From positions 2,476,457 through 2,540,456 of the forward strand of contig CM062292.1 in the NCBI GenBank assembly GCA_031216915.1: DNA of 64,000 nucleotides, in the 5' to 3' direction. Every line of letters starts with the position of its first letter. Positions within the stretch are counted from its first letter, which is position 1. The position numbers were made by a program, and so were the translations under genes. Positions 35,201 to 45,239 of this stretch are shown in pieces. Source of the stretch: Pictodentalium vernedei. Taxonomy: Eukaryota; Mollusca; Scaphopoda; Dentaliida; Dentaliidae. The notes below the pieces were generated by a model, which did no database searches, had not been told where the DNA came from, and saw only the letters and a program-made list of their open reading frames with translations.

Positions 35201-36063
35201 TACATGTTAAAGTCTAGCCCTATACAAGTTAAAGTCTAGCCCTGTACATGTTAAAGTCTAGCCCTATACATGTTAAAGTCTAGCCCTATACATGTTAAAG
35301 TCTAGCCCTATACAAGTTAAAGTCTAGCCCTATACATGTTAAAGTCTAGCCCTATACAAGTTAAAGTCTAGCCCTATACATGTTAAAGTCTAGCCCTATA
35401 CATGTTAAAGTCTAGCCCTATACATGTTAAAGTCTAGCCCTATACATGTTAAAGTCTAGCCCTATACAAGTTAAAGTCTAGCCCTATTCATGTTAAAGTC
35501 TAGCCCTGTCCATGTTAAAGTCTAGCCCTGTACATGTTAAAGTCTAGCCCTATACATGTTAAAGTCTAGCCCTGTACATGTTAACGTCTAGCCCTATACA
35601 AGTTAAAGTCTAGCCCTATACATGTTAAAGTCTAGCCCTGTACATGTTAAAGTCTAGCCCTATACAAGTTAAAGTCTAGCCCTATACAAGTTAAAGTCTA
35701 GCCCTATACATGTTAAAGTCTAGCCCTATACATGTTAAAGTCTAGCCCTATACAAGTTAAAGTCTAGCCCTGTACATGTTAACGTCTAGCCCTATACAAG
35801 TTAAAGTCTAGCCCTATACATGTTAAAGTCTAGCCCTGTACATGTTAAAGTCTAGCCCTGTACATGTTAAAGTCTAGCCCTATACATGTTAAAGTCTAGC
35901 CCTGTACATGTTAACGTCTAGCCCTATACAAGTTAAAGTCTAGCCCTATACATGTTAAAGTCTAGCCCTGTACATGTTAAAGTCTAGCCCTGTACATGTT
36001 AAAGTCTAGCCCTATACATGTTAAAGTCTAGCCCTGTACATGTTAAAGTCTAGCCCTATACAT
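17209..36063. repeat. 22-bp satellite, about 857 copies, with higher-order structure
   Basis: The monomer is atgttaaagtctagccct followed by atac or gtac. Nearly every unit falls into one of three types that differ at two positions: ATACATG, GTACATG and ATACAAG. The rest of the unit is almost invariant. Rare variants act as markers and recur at multiples of 22. An acccctatac variant recurs after 3,080 bp, gccatatac after 3,058 bp and atgcaag after 3,014 bp in the left part. In the right part seven or more markers (attcatg, aagctaaag, tataagtt, gttaagtct, aactctag, gtccatg, agtgtag) recur after 4,729-4,730 bp, that is 215 monomers. Two copies of a roughly 4.73-kb block therefore lie in tandem from about 26.2 to 35.6 kb. 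Stops in every frame prevent any open frame. Confidence 0.97.
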
Positions 36064-37715
36064 GAAAAGAAGTGTTATCTTATAACTATATTGGTCTTGA
36101 GTTTTATTTCACAATCGGGACATTTTTGCACTGTTACACAATTAAAGTTTGATGTATCTGAGCCCTTGTTCCGAATCTGTATCAAGGGCCCCTGATACAA
36201 GCGCGTGATTCTGCTGTTGTCAAAACAACGGCATTTATATAATTTTTTGATCACTTCGCGTTTTTCCCTTCAGAGAAAACGATATTAGGTGAGGCAAAGC
36301 CATTGCTAATATTGTTTTTTCTGAGCCGTATAATACACTGTATCTGCCAACTAAACGCCCTGTAACATATTTATTATGCACTGCATGCTAACATGTCACT
36401 GGAGTGGGGAAGTTAACTCAACGAATAGTTACATTATGCGCACTTTTCGGCATCTTGGGCTGGTTTGTAGCCTATTATTGGGATTTTCCTGAACGCTCGA
36501 ATCGAGGCTTCTCTCTTGAAGTTTAAATGATTAACTTTCGCTATGAAATGTGGAACACTCCACCTTAATAAACGATGAACGGCATATTTTAAAATATAAT
36601 AAACCTTTACACCAAGAGGGATATTTAATTCACCAGTAATTATTGCAAAAGTAACAACCAAATTCACGTTAACGAAACACACAGTTGCTCCACTTCGCAA
36701 GACAGTATTCAGTAAACTGAATCCCAATGACGTAATTTTCTCTGAAGTGAAACGTCATCACTGACCTCAAGATGGAGATCAATGAACGCTATTATATTTT
36801 TCAATTTGCGTCTTTCCATCGATAAGGCAAGTGAAAAAGTTCCTCTTAAAATAGTTTTATAACACATTTTGTGTTCAATATTGTGAGATAAATTTATCAT
36901 CACCACAATGTGTGTCTTCGGAAATTCTGACCAAGTCTCGTTGTAGGCAGAGAATCGCATTTCGACTCGATCTAACGGGCTCGTCGAAATACTGTTCTGT
37001 GCCAACAACTCGACTTGATTTGAATTCCCGGAGACACGCACTGTGGTGATAATCTGTATTTATTTTCAGTTATACATTTAAACTTCAAACTCGTATCATG
37101 GCATGTAAGTTCCGTCAATTAATGCTAAGCATGTTTTGATTCTAAGCGTGTTTTGCATTTGGAAGTGTTAAAAAGGTAGAACGAACAACAATGCGTTTAG
37201 ATCTGCATGTGGAGCAAAAACATCACTCTTTCAGTGCACATGTTCTAGTAAGGCTCTAACAATGCAGGTGCTCTAGTAAGTCTCCAACATTACATGTGTT
37301 CTAGTAAGGCATAGTAGAGTTTTGAGAGGATTCTGTAAAGTTTGATTAACCGATTGTTTTTAATTAGGCATTCTTTTAATTACACGTCTTTCAATAAGAC
37401 AGTATGGTGTTTAGTGGAGAATTGCAGAGGCGCGAGTAGTCTCGGAATCGCCAAGGGTCATTAAGGTATACTGTACTTTGGAGGGTTTTAGCATCGAGGG
37501 TTTCAGGGCCATTAATGTATCATGGATCTTCAAAGGTTTTACCAAGGTCTCAGGTCACCAATCTAATTATGGTAGGAATTCGACACAATTATGGGTTATT
37601 TGTTTACCCACTTTGCGCTCAGACGACCGTTAATTCAATCATCCCTTTAACAGCAAAGATATACAGATATTATTCCGTGATTGTGTTGTTTAGATATTCC
37701 ATTCAAAATATATTC
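36064..37715. other. single-copy DNA with two short minus-strand frames
   Basis: Two minus-strand frames overlap here. One at 36709-37041 has 110 codons (starting MRVSGNSNQVELLAQN, with THIVVMINLSHNIEHK). The other at 36434-36727 has 97 codons and contains a hydrophobic stretch (FVNVNLVVTFAII). Neither resembles a family I know, and no clear splice sites or promoter are seen. They could be exons of an unknown gene or chance frames. A roughly 36-bp tctagtaaggc motif is repeated three times at about 37240-37310. Confidence 0.25.
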
Positions 37716-37727
37716 AATTCGCCTCGA

Positions 37728-38194
37728 GGTCTCGTCAGATCACCGAAGATAAGCAACATCGCGTTCGGTTAGTCCTTGGATGGGTGAGCATCTGAGCAAT
37801 TGATTCGGACACCCACGTTGTGTCTTGGGCTTGGCACTTAACCCCGATCCTCCACATGGGGACACAATGACGCAGTGTACTAAGGTGTACTGCACGTCGA
37901 TGATGTGCATGTCTTCAACCAATCCTTGGGCTTGGCACTTAACCCCGATTGTCCACATGGGGACAAAATGACGCAGTGTACTAAGGCGTACTGCACGTCG
38001 ATGGTGCGCATGTCTTCAACCAATCTAACCCTACCTGTGCTGCAGTGCGGAGTTACGATGTTGGGGAGCTGGCGGCTGCTCATCATTGCTCGGTGGTTTT
38101 CTTCGGGTACTCCGGCTTCCTCCATCCATAAAATTGTCACCGACACTATATGATCTTGGCTTTTAAAGTGTCGTTAAACCTTAATAAACAAACA
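37728..38194 (+). mobile_element. SINE with a 5S rRNA-derived head (SINE3-like)
   Basis: The 5' part (about 37733-37788) reads gatcaccgaag, taagcaac, cggttagt, then cttggatgggtga, matching the middle of animal 5S rRNA. The 5S start is missing, so the head is 5'-truncated. The body contains cttgggcttggcacttaacc and tgtactaaggcgtactgcac, and a segment of about 98 bp is duplicated in tandem (about 37828-37925 and 37926-38030). The tail is aataaacaaacaa. Flanking copies of aattcgcctcga (37716-37727) and aattcgtctcga (38195-38206) are a 12-bp target duplication with one mismatch. The body is shared with the tRNA-headed SINEs at 38894 and 46735. Confidence 0.85.
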
Positions 38195-38206
38195 AATTCG
38201 TCTCGA

Positions 38207-38880
38207 AAATATCAAGATGTTAACACAATTAGTGGAACTATGCGTCCCAATCATAAAACTACAGTCCTCACCCATATACTCTGAAATCAAGTGATTCAAA
38301 ATCAACCCAAATGGGTTCATATTCACTCAGCCCAGTCGATTTGGGTTAATTTTGAACCCTTCAGATTTCAGATTGTACCTTTTCAGTAAAACAAATGCTG
38401 AATAGCTTTAAAAATTGCCACGGATCGTAAAACAAACGCTTAATAGCCTTAACAACTCAGTGAAATCACATCTTGATGGTGAATAGCATCATTGCCACGG
38501 CTCGTAAAACAAACGCCTAATAGCCTTAAAAATTCAGTGAAATCACATCTCGATGGCAAAACATTTCTTGCGTTGATTCAGAGAAAATGAATGTTTAGGC
38601 CAAACAAAATTAAATAATTGATTCTCATGCATTTTTAAAAAAAAATCTAATGAGGGATGGAGGTTTTTATTTTTATTTTTATTCCTGATGGAATGGTCGC
38701 CGATGCCTAAAATCCAGTGGTGCGAGCCTAAAATTAAATACTAGAGCTTCCATGCTGATTTCACAGATAGTTTTTTTGTAACAGTGACCATACAACACAA
38801 AATCAATATAGAACAATTAAAATGGAGATTTAAAATAATAAGGAGTTTTTTAACTGACTGAGTTGATGATATTGATTGCT
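38207..38880. other. anonymous DNA with small repeats
   Basis: It holds an inverted repeat at about 38280-38372 (caaaatcaacccaaat pairing with atttgggttaattttg). It also holds two related segments of about 100 bp (about 38393-38470 and 38510-38560) sharing cgtaaaacaaacgc and cagtgaaatcacatct. No gene is seen. Confidence 0.5.
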
Positions 38881-38893
38881 ACATGTAGAAGTC

Positions 38894-39226
38894 CTGCAAG
38901 CCGAGAGGTCCTCGGTTCGAATCCCACCTGCGGCAACCGCGTTGTGTCCTTGGGCAAGACACTTCATCTCCATTTCCCGCATGGGGGCACGATGACGCCG
39001 TGTACTAAGGCGTACTGCACGTCGATGTACGCATGTCTTCAACCAATCTAACCCTGTCTGTGCTGCAGTGCGGAGTTACGATGTTGGGGAGCTGGCAGCT
39101 GCTCGTCGTTGCTCGGTGGTTCTCTCCGGGTACTCCGGCTTCCTCCACCCGTAAAACTGTCACGGCCATGATTAGCCATTGTGCATAAATATGTGACCTT
39201 AAACATAAAATAAAATAAAAAAATAA
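38894..39226 (+). mobile_element. SINE family A, tRNA-derived head
   Basis: A perfect 13-bp target duplication, acatgtagaagtc, flanks the element (38881-38893 and 39227-39239). The 5' end (ctgcaagccgagaggtcctc, then ggttcgaatcccacc) resembles the 3' half of a tRNA and includes a B-box-like ggttcgaatcc. No A box is present, so the head is truncated. The body contains gttgtgtccttgggcaagac and tgtactaaggcgtactgcac. The last part (gattagccattgtgc, gtgaccttaaac) matches the 3' end of SINE family B rather than the end of the SINE at 46735, so the copy is mosaic. Confidence 0.85.
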
Positions 39227-39239
39227 ACATGTAGAAGTC

Positions 39240-39701
39240 ACAATCAGGCCTTTCAAAAAAATAGGATACCCGTGCAAAAGCCAACATTTAGCTTGCCCTT
39301 GTTTCGTATTCAGTCAACCGTAAATAATAGTTTGTTTATACAAATTTATTCTATTACAGATTATTGGAGAGTGACTTTTGGCACTCTCCAATAATTTGTA
39401 CTAAAACATTTTTTGAAGAACAAAAATTCAGACCACTAAAAATAATCTAGCCCACAACTAGTTAATATTTATTTTGTACAAACATATGAGAATCGTCGCA
39501 CATCCAGAGGAAAATATCAATACTGTATCAATTTATATGACATATTGCATCGTAAATCGCGATCCGATGCAACTAACTCACGCTATGATAATTTTATACA
39601 TTTTGAATTTTGTATCCGAAATGAATATGACGAACGCAATTCAAACAAACGAATGCCTTAGAAGCCAAAGATTAATTTTCTTTAGCCTTATGCTATTTTT
39701 A
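39240..39701. other. anonymous DNA with one hairpin
   Basis: A perfect 14-bp hairpin lies at 39360-39395 (attattggagagtg, an 8-nt loop, then cactctccaataat). It is not followed by a T run and nothing marks it as a terminator. No gene is seen. Confidence 0.45.
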
Positions 39702-40012
39702 CAGTTAAAACTAGAAGTCCTGTCATGAAATGCGCACAAATAGCACGTCGATCTGCACGTTAATCTACGCGTGACCATAATAAGGCTATCAAATTCTGTA
39801 TATATGGCCTGTGCACAAGCAATTTTTCAGCCAATGGACCTCCGGGTAACCCGGAAGTCCATTGGCAGAAACATTGCTTGTGTTTGCTATGAGTAACCAG
39901 GAGAACCTGCCGTGCTTTGGATGCCAGTCGATATAGCAATTGCGCGCAATTCCTACGCGCAATTCAGCCTAGATAAGCGCACAGTTCGTGACAGGACTTC
40001 TAGTTTTAACTG
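39702..40012. mobile_element. mariner-type MITE, 311 bp
   Basis: The terminal inverted repeats begin cagttaaaactagaagtcct and match over 28 bp with one mismatch. TA flanks both ends (39700-39701 and 40013-40014), as expected for Tc1/mariner elements. A second palindrome lies inside at about 39812-39880, with arms gcacaagcaat and ccaatggac. No coding frame is present. The nearly identical arms suggest a recent insertion or a selected palindrome. Confidence 0.85.
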
Positions 40013-40084
40013 TACATAGGCACCTGGTTAAATACAGATGATTTACTGATATGATTTCAAGAGTCAGGAATATTTCAGTTGGTC

Positions 40085-40480
40085 GGAAATGCGAATAATA
40101 ATAATAATAATAAATAGTAATACACAGTGTTTATACAAAGGCCTAAAATAACATGGTTGTGCTCTATAACGCTTTACATGGAAAATAAATACATATTTGA
40201 GCTCCTAGCTAAAAGCACTGATATAAACAAGAACTGATCAAATTAGATAGCTGAAACCTCAAAGGCCTCTCAAAAGAGATGGGTCTTGAGTTTTGTTGTG
40301 AAGTTGTCTACGCTTATGGAAGCCTGGATATGCACTGGCAATGAGTTCCAGGGTCATGGACCTACAAAGGACAAGGCTCTGGTGTTCACCAAGGTGGAAC
40401 GGGAAAAGGGTACAAGGAGCCTGAGCTGTTGTTTGGATGAGCAGAGATCCCGTTTTGATAATTGAATCATACATGTAGGT
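40085..40480 (-). mobile_element. LINE 3' end fragment (CR1/L2-like)
   Basis: On the minus strand this reads from a segment resembling the C-terminal coding and 3' UTR region of the LINE at 7365 (ctggaactcattgcc, ctcaagacccatctctttt) to an ATT-repeat tail (plus strand aataataataataataat, about 40086-40107). It is strongly 5'-truncated. It lies just downstream of the Toll-like receptor stop codon and might overlap the receptor's 3' UTR. Confidence 0.6.
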
Positions 40481-40944
40481 ATTGAAGATGAACTAGTTAA
40501 GGGCTGGACCAGTTTCAGACCATAACAGCGTCGAGTTCATTACAGAATCGGACTGGCATTTTGAAAGCTTGATGTTTTGCGAGTCTCTTACAGAAGCGTG
40601 ATGTGATGATCTTAGCATTGTCGCAAAAATACCCTGACATGACATGTTCTTACCCTGGCAGTTTACAACAAACAATTGGTGTACTCTAATATTCTTTTTA
40701 AATGGTATTTTGGGGCACCCTCTATCATTCATGTCTTCTCGCATAAGTTTACTTCCACTGGGAGTCGTTAAAACTAATATTTAAATGACAAAAAGAAATT
40801 CCAAGGTTATGTGATTTCGTACTTTACTGAAAACAAATAAGCAAAAACTACATTGTCACAAATTTATGCAATTTGAAGAAATTATTAACATTCCGCTTCC
40901 TCTCCCACCGCCCTGCGGCTGAGTTTACAAATTCCGATGAGAGT
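40481..40944. other. downstream flank / probable 3' UTR of the receptor gene
   Basis: No open frame of note. On the minus strand this follows the receptor stop codon directly. I found no canonical AATAAA here; the closest is CATAAA at about 40862-40867. The mRNA end therefore cannot be placed. Confidence 0.4.
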
Positions 40945-43601
40945 TCAGAGACGGTCTGTGGGTTCTGGCAATGCATACCGGAGTTTACGCCAGAACCATT
41001 TGTCTCTTATATCGAGATAAGTATTGCTATTTACATACTGCCGGAGTTCTTCTGGTAATTTGTTCATGCTCATCTCTTCTTTCAAAACAACAATTATCCT
41101 TGAATTTGTTTCCTGTAAACTATCAAAATGTGCACGCTGAAACTCAAAAAGACACCATTCACTCTCAACAAATTTTTGAGATATCACTATAACTGTGCAT
41201 TTACTGTTGCCAATAGCAGATACAATATTATCCGCTATAGCTTTGCCAACCATAAAATCTCTGTAATGAACACACAGTTTATATGGAGGCTTGTGGTTTT
41301 CTAATACTGGCACCAAATTTCGAAGTATCCATTCTTCGTCATGTGAACTATAAGAAACAAAGGCGTCAAACACTTTTGTGGGGTCTTCAAACCTTTTTCG
41401 ATCAAAAGGCCGCCATTTGAACGTAGCATGCAAGATGACCTTTGACTCATACCTGTAACGGTACAACAGTATAATTATAATAATTAGAAAAAGGACCAAG
41501 ACACCAAGAGGTGCAGCAATAACTGCGTAGTTAAAAGGAAGACAACTAAGCTGACTTACGGAAAATGAATAAACGGGAACTTGTTGGAATTCTGGATTAC
41601 TACATAGTATTATGTCTTTATCAACATGATTGAATAACTTTTTCTGCAACCAAATAAGGTCACACCCACAGTGCCATGGATTTGAATAAGCATAGATATC
41701 AAGGGTGTCAGGGGCAGCAGTGAAATTATAACCCAAATCTTCCTGTACACTATTTATCCTGGAAAATGTATGAGAAGGATTAAATTTTATATCCGCGAAA
41801 CAATCCGGAAGTGTTTTTAGCTGATTATGACTAACATCAAGCGTTTGTAGATTTGTCATTGTACATAATACCGATGATACGTTTTCTATATAATTACGAG
41901 ATAAATTAATGAAAACGGCTCTTTCCAAATAATAAATAGGTGGCAAGGTAACGAAAGCATTGGCTGAAAAATCGAGACGTAATTTGCCAGAAGGTAAATT
42001 TGAAGGAATTGATGACAAGTTTCTTCCGGAACAAGAAACGTTTGTGACATTGGAATTTCTGTGCCTTATGCACATGCACTGACTTGGACACATGTTATAA
42101 ACTGGGCATGTCCTGTTGATGCTGGTATATAGCATGGGTTGGTCTTTCCAGTATTCTGGCCATGAGCACATGATCTCATTTGGGCGTGGAAATAGATACA
42201 TAATCAATGACGAATCCCCATACCTCCGTGATAAATGAACAAAATTCGATTCTTCTCTGGCATAAAATGACACACTTTGATTTTGTGAAACAAAATTTTG
42301 AAACTCGTTTATTGTGCAATCACAAATGAAATAATTGTTTTTAACATCTACTTCTACGGCTGTTTTGGTTTGAAATTGACTGGATGAAAATGGTAATCTC
42401 TTTAACTGGTTTCCCGTCAGATCTATTCTGCTTGGCAAACTTGGGGTGTGACTGTTATCAATTTGAACTAACATGTTATGATTCAATTTAAGGTTACGAA
42501 GGAAATACAATGTTTTAAAAGCGTTTTCTGGAATATATGTAATCTTGTTATGGCTCAAGTCAATTTCAGCGATATTGGGAAGTCTGTTAAAAGTAAACCT
42601 TTGTAAAGTTTTAATATGATTATTATCTAATAACAATCTTGTAATTGATATATACGAAAAAATATGCAACTCTCTAATTATATTATTTGATAATACTAAA
42701 ACATCGAGCTTCGGGGCAAAGACACTGTTGGGGTATTCAAAAGCTGTCAGATTTTCTATTTTGTTTCTTGCAAAACTCAGCATCTCAAGTTTATGTGGAA
42801 ACATACATGATGGCGGTATGGTTTTCAGTTCGGAATTTTCATACAAAAAGGATCTTAATTCAGAGAGATCCTGAATAATACAACATGGTAGAGAATTTGT
42901 TTTTCCGGAATAACACTGAGTTGTATTTGAATCATTAACATAACCTGTATCAATTGACAGTCTGCGAACATTAGGAAGTGATATCTTTCCAAAGACATTA
43001 CTAAAGAAATCGACTGTTGATTTTTTTATATGCATCTCAAGTAAATACTCTATTGTGTTTAGTTTACGTGGAAAATGTATAAAACTATTGTCAGTATAGA
43101 GAAAGGAGAGATTTGTGTCATTAACTGTCTGTGTGTCAGCTGATACATTACAGTTAATAACATGTAAATCTGTGATGGCAGAAAAATAATAAGAATTTGT
43201 TATTACAACATTTCCACCAGTGTCACATTCAAAATTTGGCGATATACTTGTAATATTCAATTTCAGCATTTCATTTGACACAAGTTCATTTATATGTAAC
43301 GTATGTCCAGCCGGAATGGAACATGCCATATTTCTGTGTATATCTGTCGATAATAAACCATTTTGTTTGAGTTTCTCAATCGCACTTTCATACGAATCTT
43401 TCGAGTTACGGATCATTAACACAAGTGTGGATATTGCCTTCAAATCTGGTCTTGTCTTTTGAAGATGTAGAAGTGTTTCATCGCTAACATCTCGCAACTC
43501 GTGTACTATATTTTGAACCTCTTTTTCGATCTTCTGCTCATCACGACATTCACAATAAACTGGACATCCACTTTCTCTATGAAAGATTGTTGAACCGTTT
43601 C
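40945..43601 (-). CDS. Toll-like receptor, 3' exon (LRR ectodomain, TM, TIR)
   Basis: This large exon encodes a type I membrane receptor of the Toll-like family. It begins after a tttttgcag acceptor (exon from 43601, phase 1) and ends at TGA 40945-40947. Numbered in the full 1,156-residue model: LRRNT cysteines (CPVYCEC, about 284-290); leucine-rich repeats (about 471-676); a first LRRCT cluster (CDC, about 697 on); a second LRRNT (about 770-795); further LRRs (801-876); a second LRRCT (WHCGCDLIWL, about 914-958); a transmembrane helix (about 962-985); and a TIR domain (1014-1151) with box 1 FDAFVSYSSHDEEW, box 2 RDFMVGKAIADNI and box 3 FWRKLRYALP. Two cysteine clusters mark the multiple-cysteine-cluster (Toll-type) class. 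By family it should sense ligands outside the cell and signal through TIR adaptors. The usual BB-loop proline (RDxxPG) is valine here. The exon has no signal peptide and no early Met, so an upstream exon is needed (see 57915-58728). Confidence 0.95.
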
Positions 43602-43623
43602 CTGCAAAAAGGATTAGTACATT

Positions 43624-44040
43624 TTCAACATGGGAGCCGAACTGGTGGAGAATGCGGTTTTCACACTACGTTTACGTAAGGACTATGAGGCAATCCCTTA
43701 GTGAGATTTAACTTTAAGTTTCCCATGTCGTCATATGGGCCGAACTTGTGGAGAATGCGGTTTGTACACTGCATTTACATAAGGACTATGAGGCAATTCC
43801 TTAGTGAGATTTAACTTTAAGTTTCCCATGTCGTCATACGTGCCGAACTTGTGGAGAATGCGGTTTTCTCACTTCATTTACGTGAGGACTATGAGGCAAT
43901 CCCTTAGTGAGATTCAACTTTAAGTTTCCCAGGTCGGCAAACAGGCCGAACTTGTGGAGAATGCGGTTTTCACACTGCATTTACGTGAGGTCATTGAGGC
44001 AATCTCTTTGTGAGATTTAACTTTAAGTCCACCATATCGT
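43624..44040. repeat. 103-bp tandem repeat, about 4 copies
   Basis: The motif ccgaacttgtggagaatgcg starts at 43637, 43740, 43843 and 43946, exactly 103 bp apart. Each unit also holds ggactatgaggcaat and gtgagatttaactttaag. The repeat starts about 20 bases upstream of the receptor's 3' exon and lies inside the inferred intron. Confidence 0.9.
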
Positions 44041-44405
44041 CATAGAGCAAATGTGTAAAACTAGAGTATGTCTAATGAGACGCGATATCATGTAAACTTT
44101 CTGCACCGAGTTTATTAAAATCGATTTGAGTCGAGGTTTACCGATTCTAAGATTGACTTTAGCAAACGGAGTTCTGAAATTTCATGATAAATCGTGACGA
44201 ATTTCAGATTGTTTTTATCCCATACCGACTGTGTGTAATTTAATCTTTTAGTTAACGTAACGACAAAACCTGGCAATTTAATCTTTTAGTTAACATAATG
44301 ACTAAAGCTGGCCAACGCTTGGAAAGGTCTTCTCCGCACACATTTTATTATTTTGTTTCTTCTATGTTTGCCTCTAACCAAGTCAGAGAATAAGAAGACT
44401 ATCAT
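44041..44405. other. anonymous intronic DNA
   Basis: It contains a short duplicated segment (ttaatcttttagttaacgta, twice at about 44238-44300). Nothing else was recognised. Confidence 0.4.
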
Positions 44406-44602
44406 CTGTAAAATAAGGTCCCCAGAGGGTGAATTTAGTGATGCTACCCTGCACAGCAGGGTAGCATCACTACATTTACCCCCTGTGAACCTCAATCTGA
44501 ATCAAGGTCTCAAAACTAAACAGAAAGAGGTACCCAGAGGATAAATTGGCCCACTGTATGGGATGAGATCATCGATTTCACCCTCTGGGGACCTCATTCT
44601 GC
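44406..44602. repeat. nested inverted repeat (probable MITE)
   Basis: The outer arms aaggtccccagagggtgaa (about 44414-44434) and ttcaccctctggggacct (about 44577-44595) are complementary. Inside, tagtgatgctaccctgc pairs perfectly with gcagggtagcatcacta around a 3-nt loop (44437-44473). Non-coding. Confidence 0.65.
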
Positions 44603-44629
44603 AAATGTCAGCCTGCTTATTTTCAGGCC

Positions 44630-44722
44630 AGGCTCTAACTTATGATCCCTCACTGGAATGAGTTCGTTGAGTTCTTTCCAATCAAGGGTAGGAAGCTATG
44701 TTTTTGAGACAAAAAATGAAAA
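44630..44722. mobile_element. piggyBac-like MITE, core fragment (copy 3)
   Basis: Degenerate core palindrome of the family at 137, 4863 and 49433: cttatgatccctcactggaa, then tccaatcaagggtaggaagc, followed by tatgtttttgagacaaaaaa. The TTAA-flanked ends were not found, so this copy is truncated or decayed. Confidence 0.55.
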
Positions 44723-44790
44723 TATGTAGTCATACAGGTAATGTTTTCTACAAATGTCTGATATTTGTATCAGGTAGATTAATTAAAAAT

Positions 44791-45010
44791 AAATGAAGAT
44801 TAATTAATTCTACTACCGAAACCAACTCACTCACAACGTTACGACGTCGACGTTGAATTCTGATGACATTAATTAATTCTACTACCGAAACCAACTCACT
44901 CACAAGGTTACGACGTCGACGTTGAATTTTGATGTCATTAATTAATTCTACTACTGAAACCAACTCACTCACAAAGTTTCGACGTCGACGTTGAATTCTG
45001 ATGTCATTTC
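44791..45010. repeat. 69-bp tandem repeat, about 3 copies
   Basis: tactaccgaaaccaactcac starts at 44811, 44880 and 44949, exactly 69 bp apart. Each unit has the palindromic gacgtcgacgtt motif. As 69 is a multiple of 3, the minus strand is open through all units (repeat VSELVSVVELIN, then RRRR). The frame has no other support. Confidence 0.85.
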
Positions 45011-45239
45011 GGTATTAGGCGTGTTGTGAACGATATTTTCGGTCATGAGCTACCTGATGGTAAATATATGATAAACAACATTCCATTGTCATCCAACAGT
45101 AGATCACCTTGATTCAGGTATCCAGAATAATAATATAAGGAACGAAAGGTACGACCCGATTGAGGGATTTGCCCATGGACCAATGTCCTCATTCGACAAA
45201 CAAGTAGTAGTCAAATAACAGTACCCAAATAACATATCA
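45011..45239. other. anonymous intronic DNA
   Basis: A short stretch between two tandem arrays with no recognised feature. Confidence 0.4.

Noticed and set aside
17209-36063. CRISPR-like appearance of short direct repeats.
   Set aside because: The 22-bp units abut directly with no unique spacers and the host is an animal. This is a satellite.
37733-37788. A functional 5S rRNA gene.
   Set aside because: Only the middle of 5S is present, with several substitutions, and it is fused to a SINE body with a target duplication. It is a SINE head and not a gene.
38894-38945. A functional tRNA gene at the SINE head.
   Set aside because: Only the 3' half with a B-box-like motif is visible. There is no A box, anticodon arm or acceptor stem partner.
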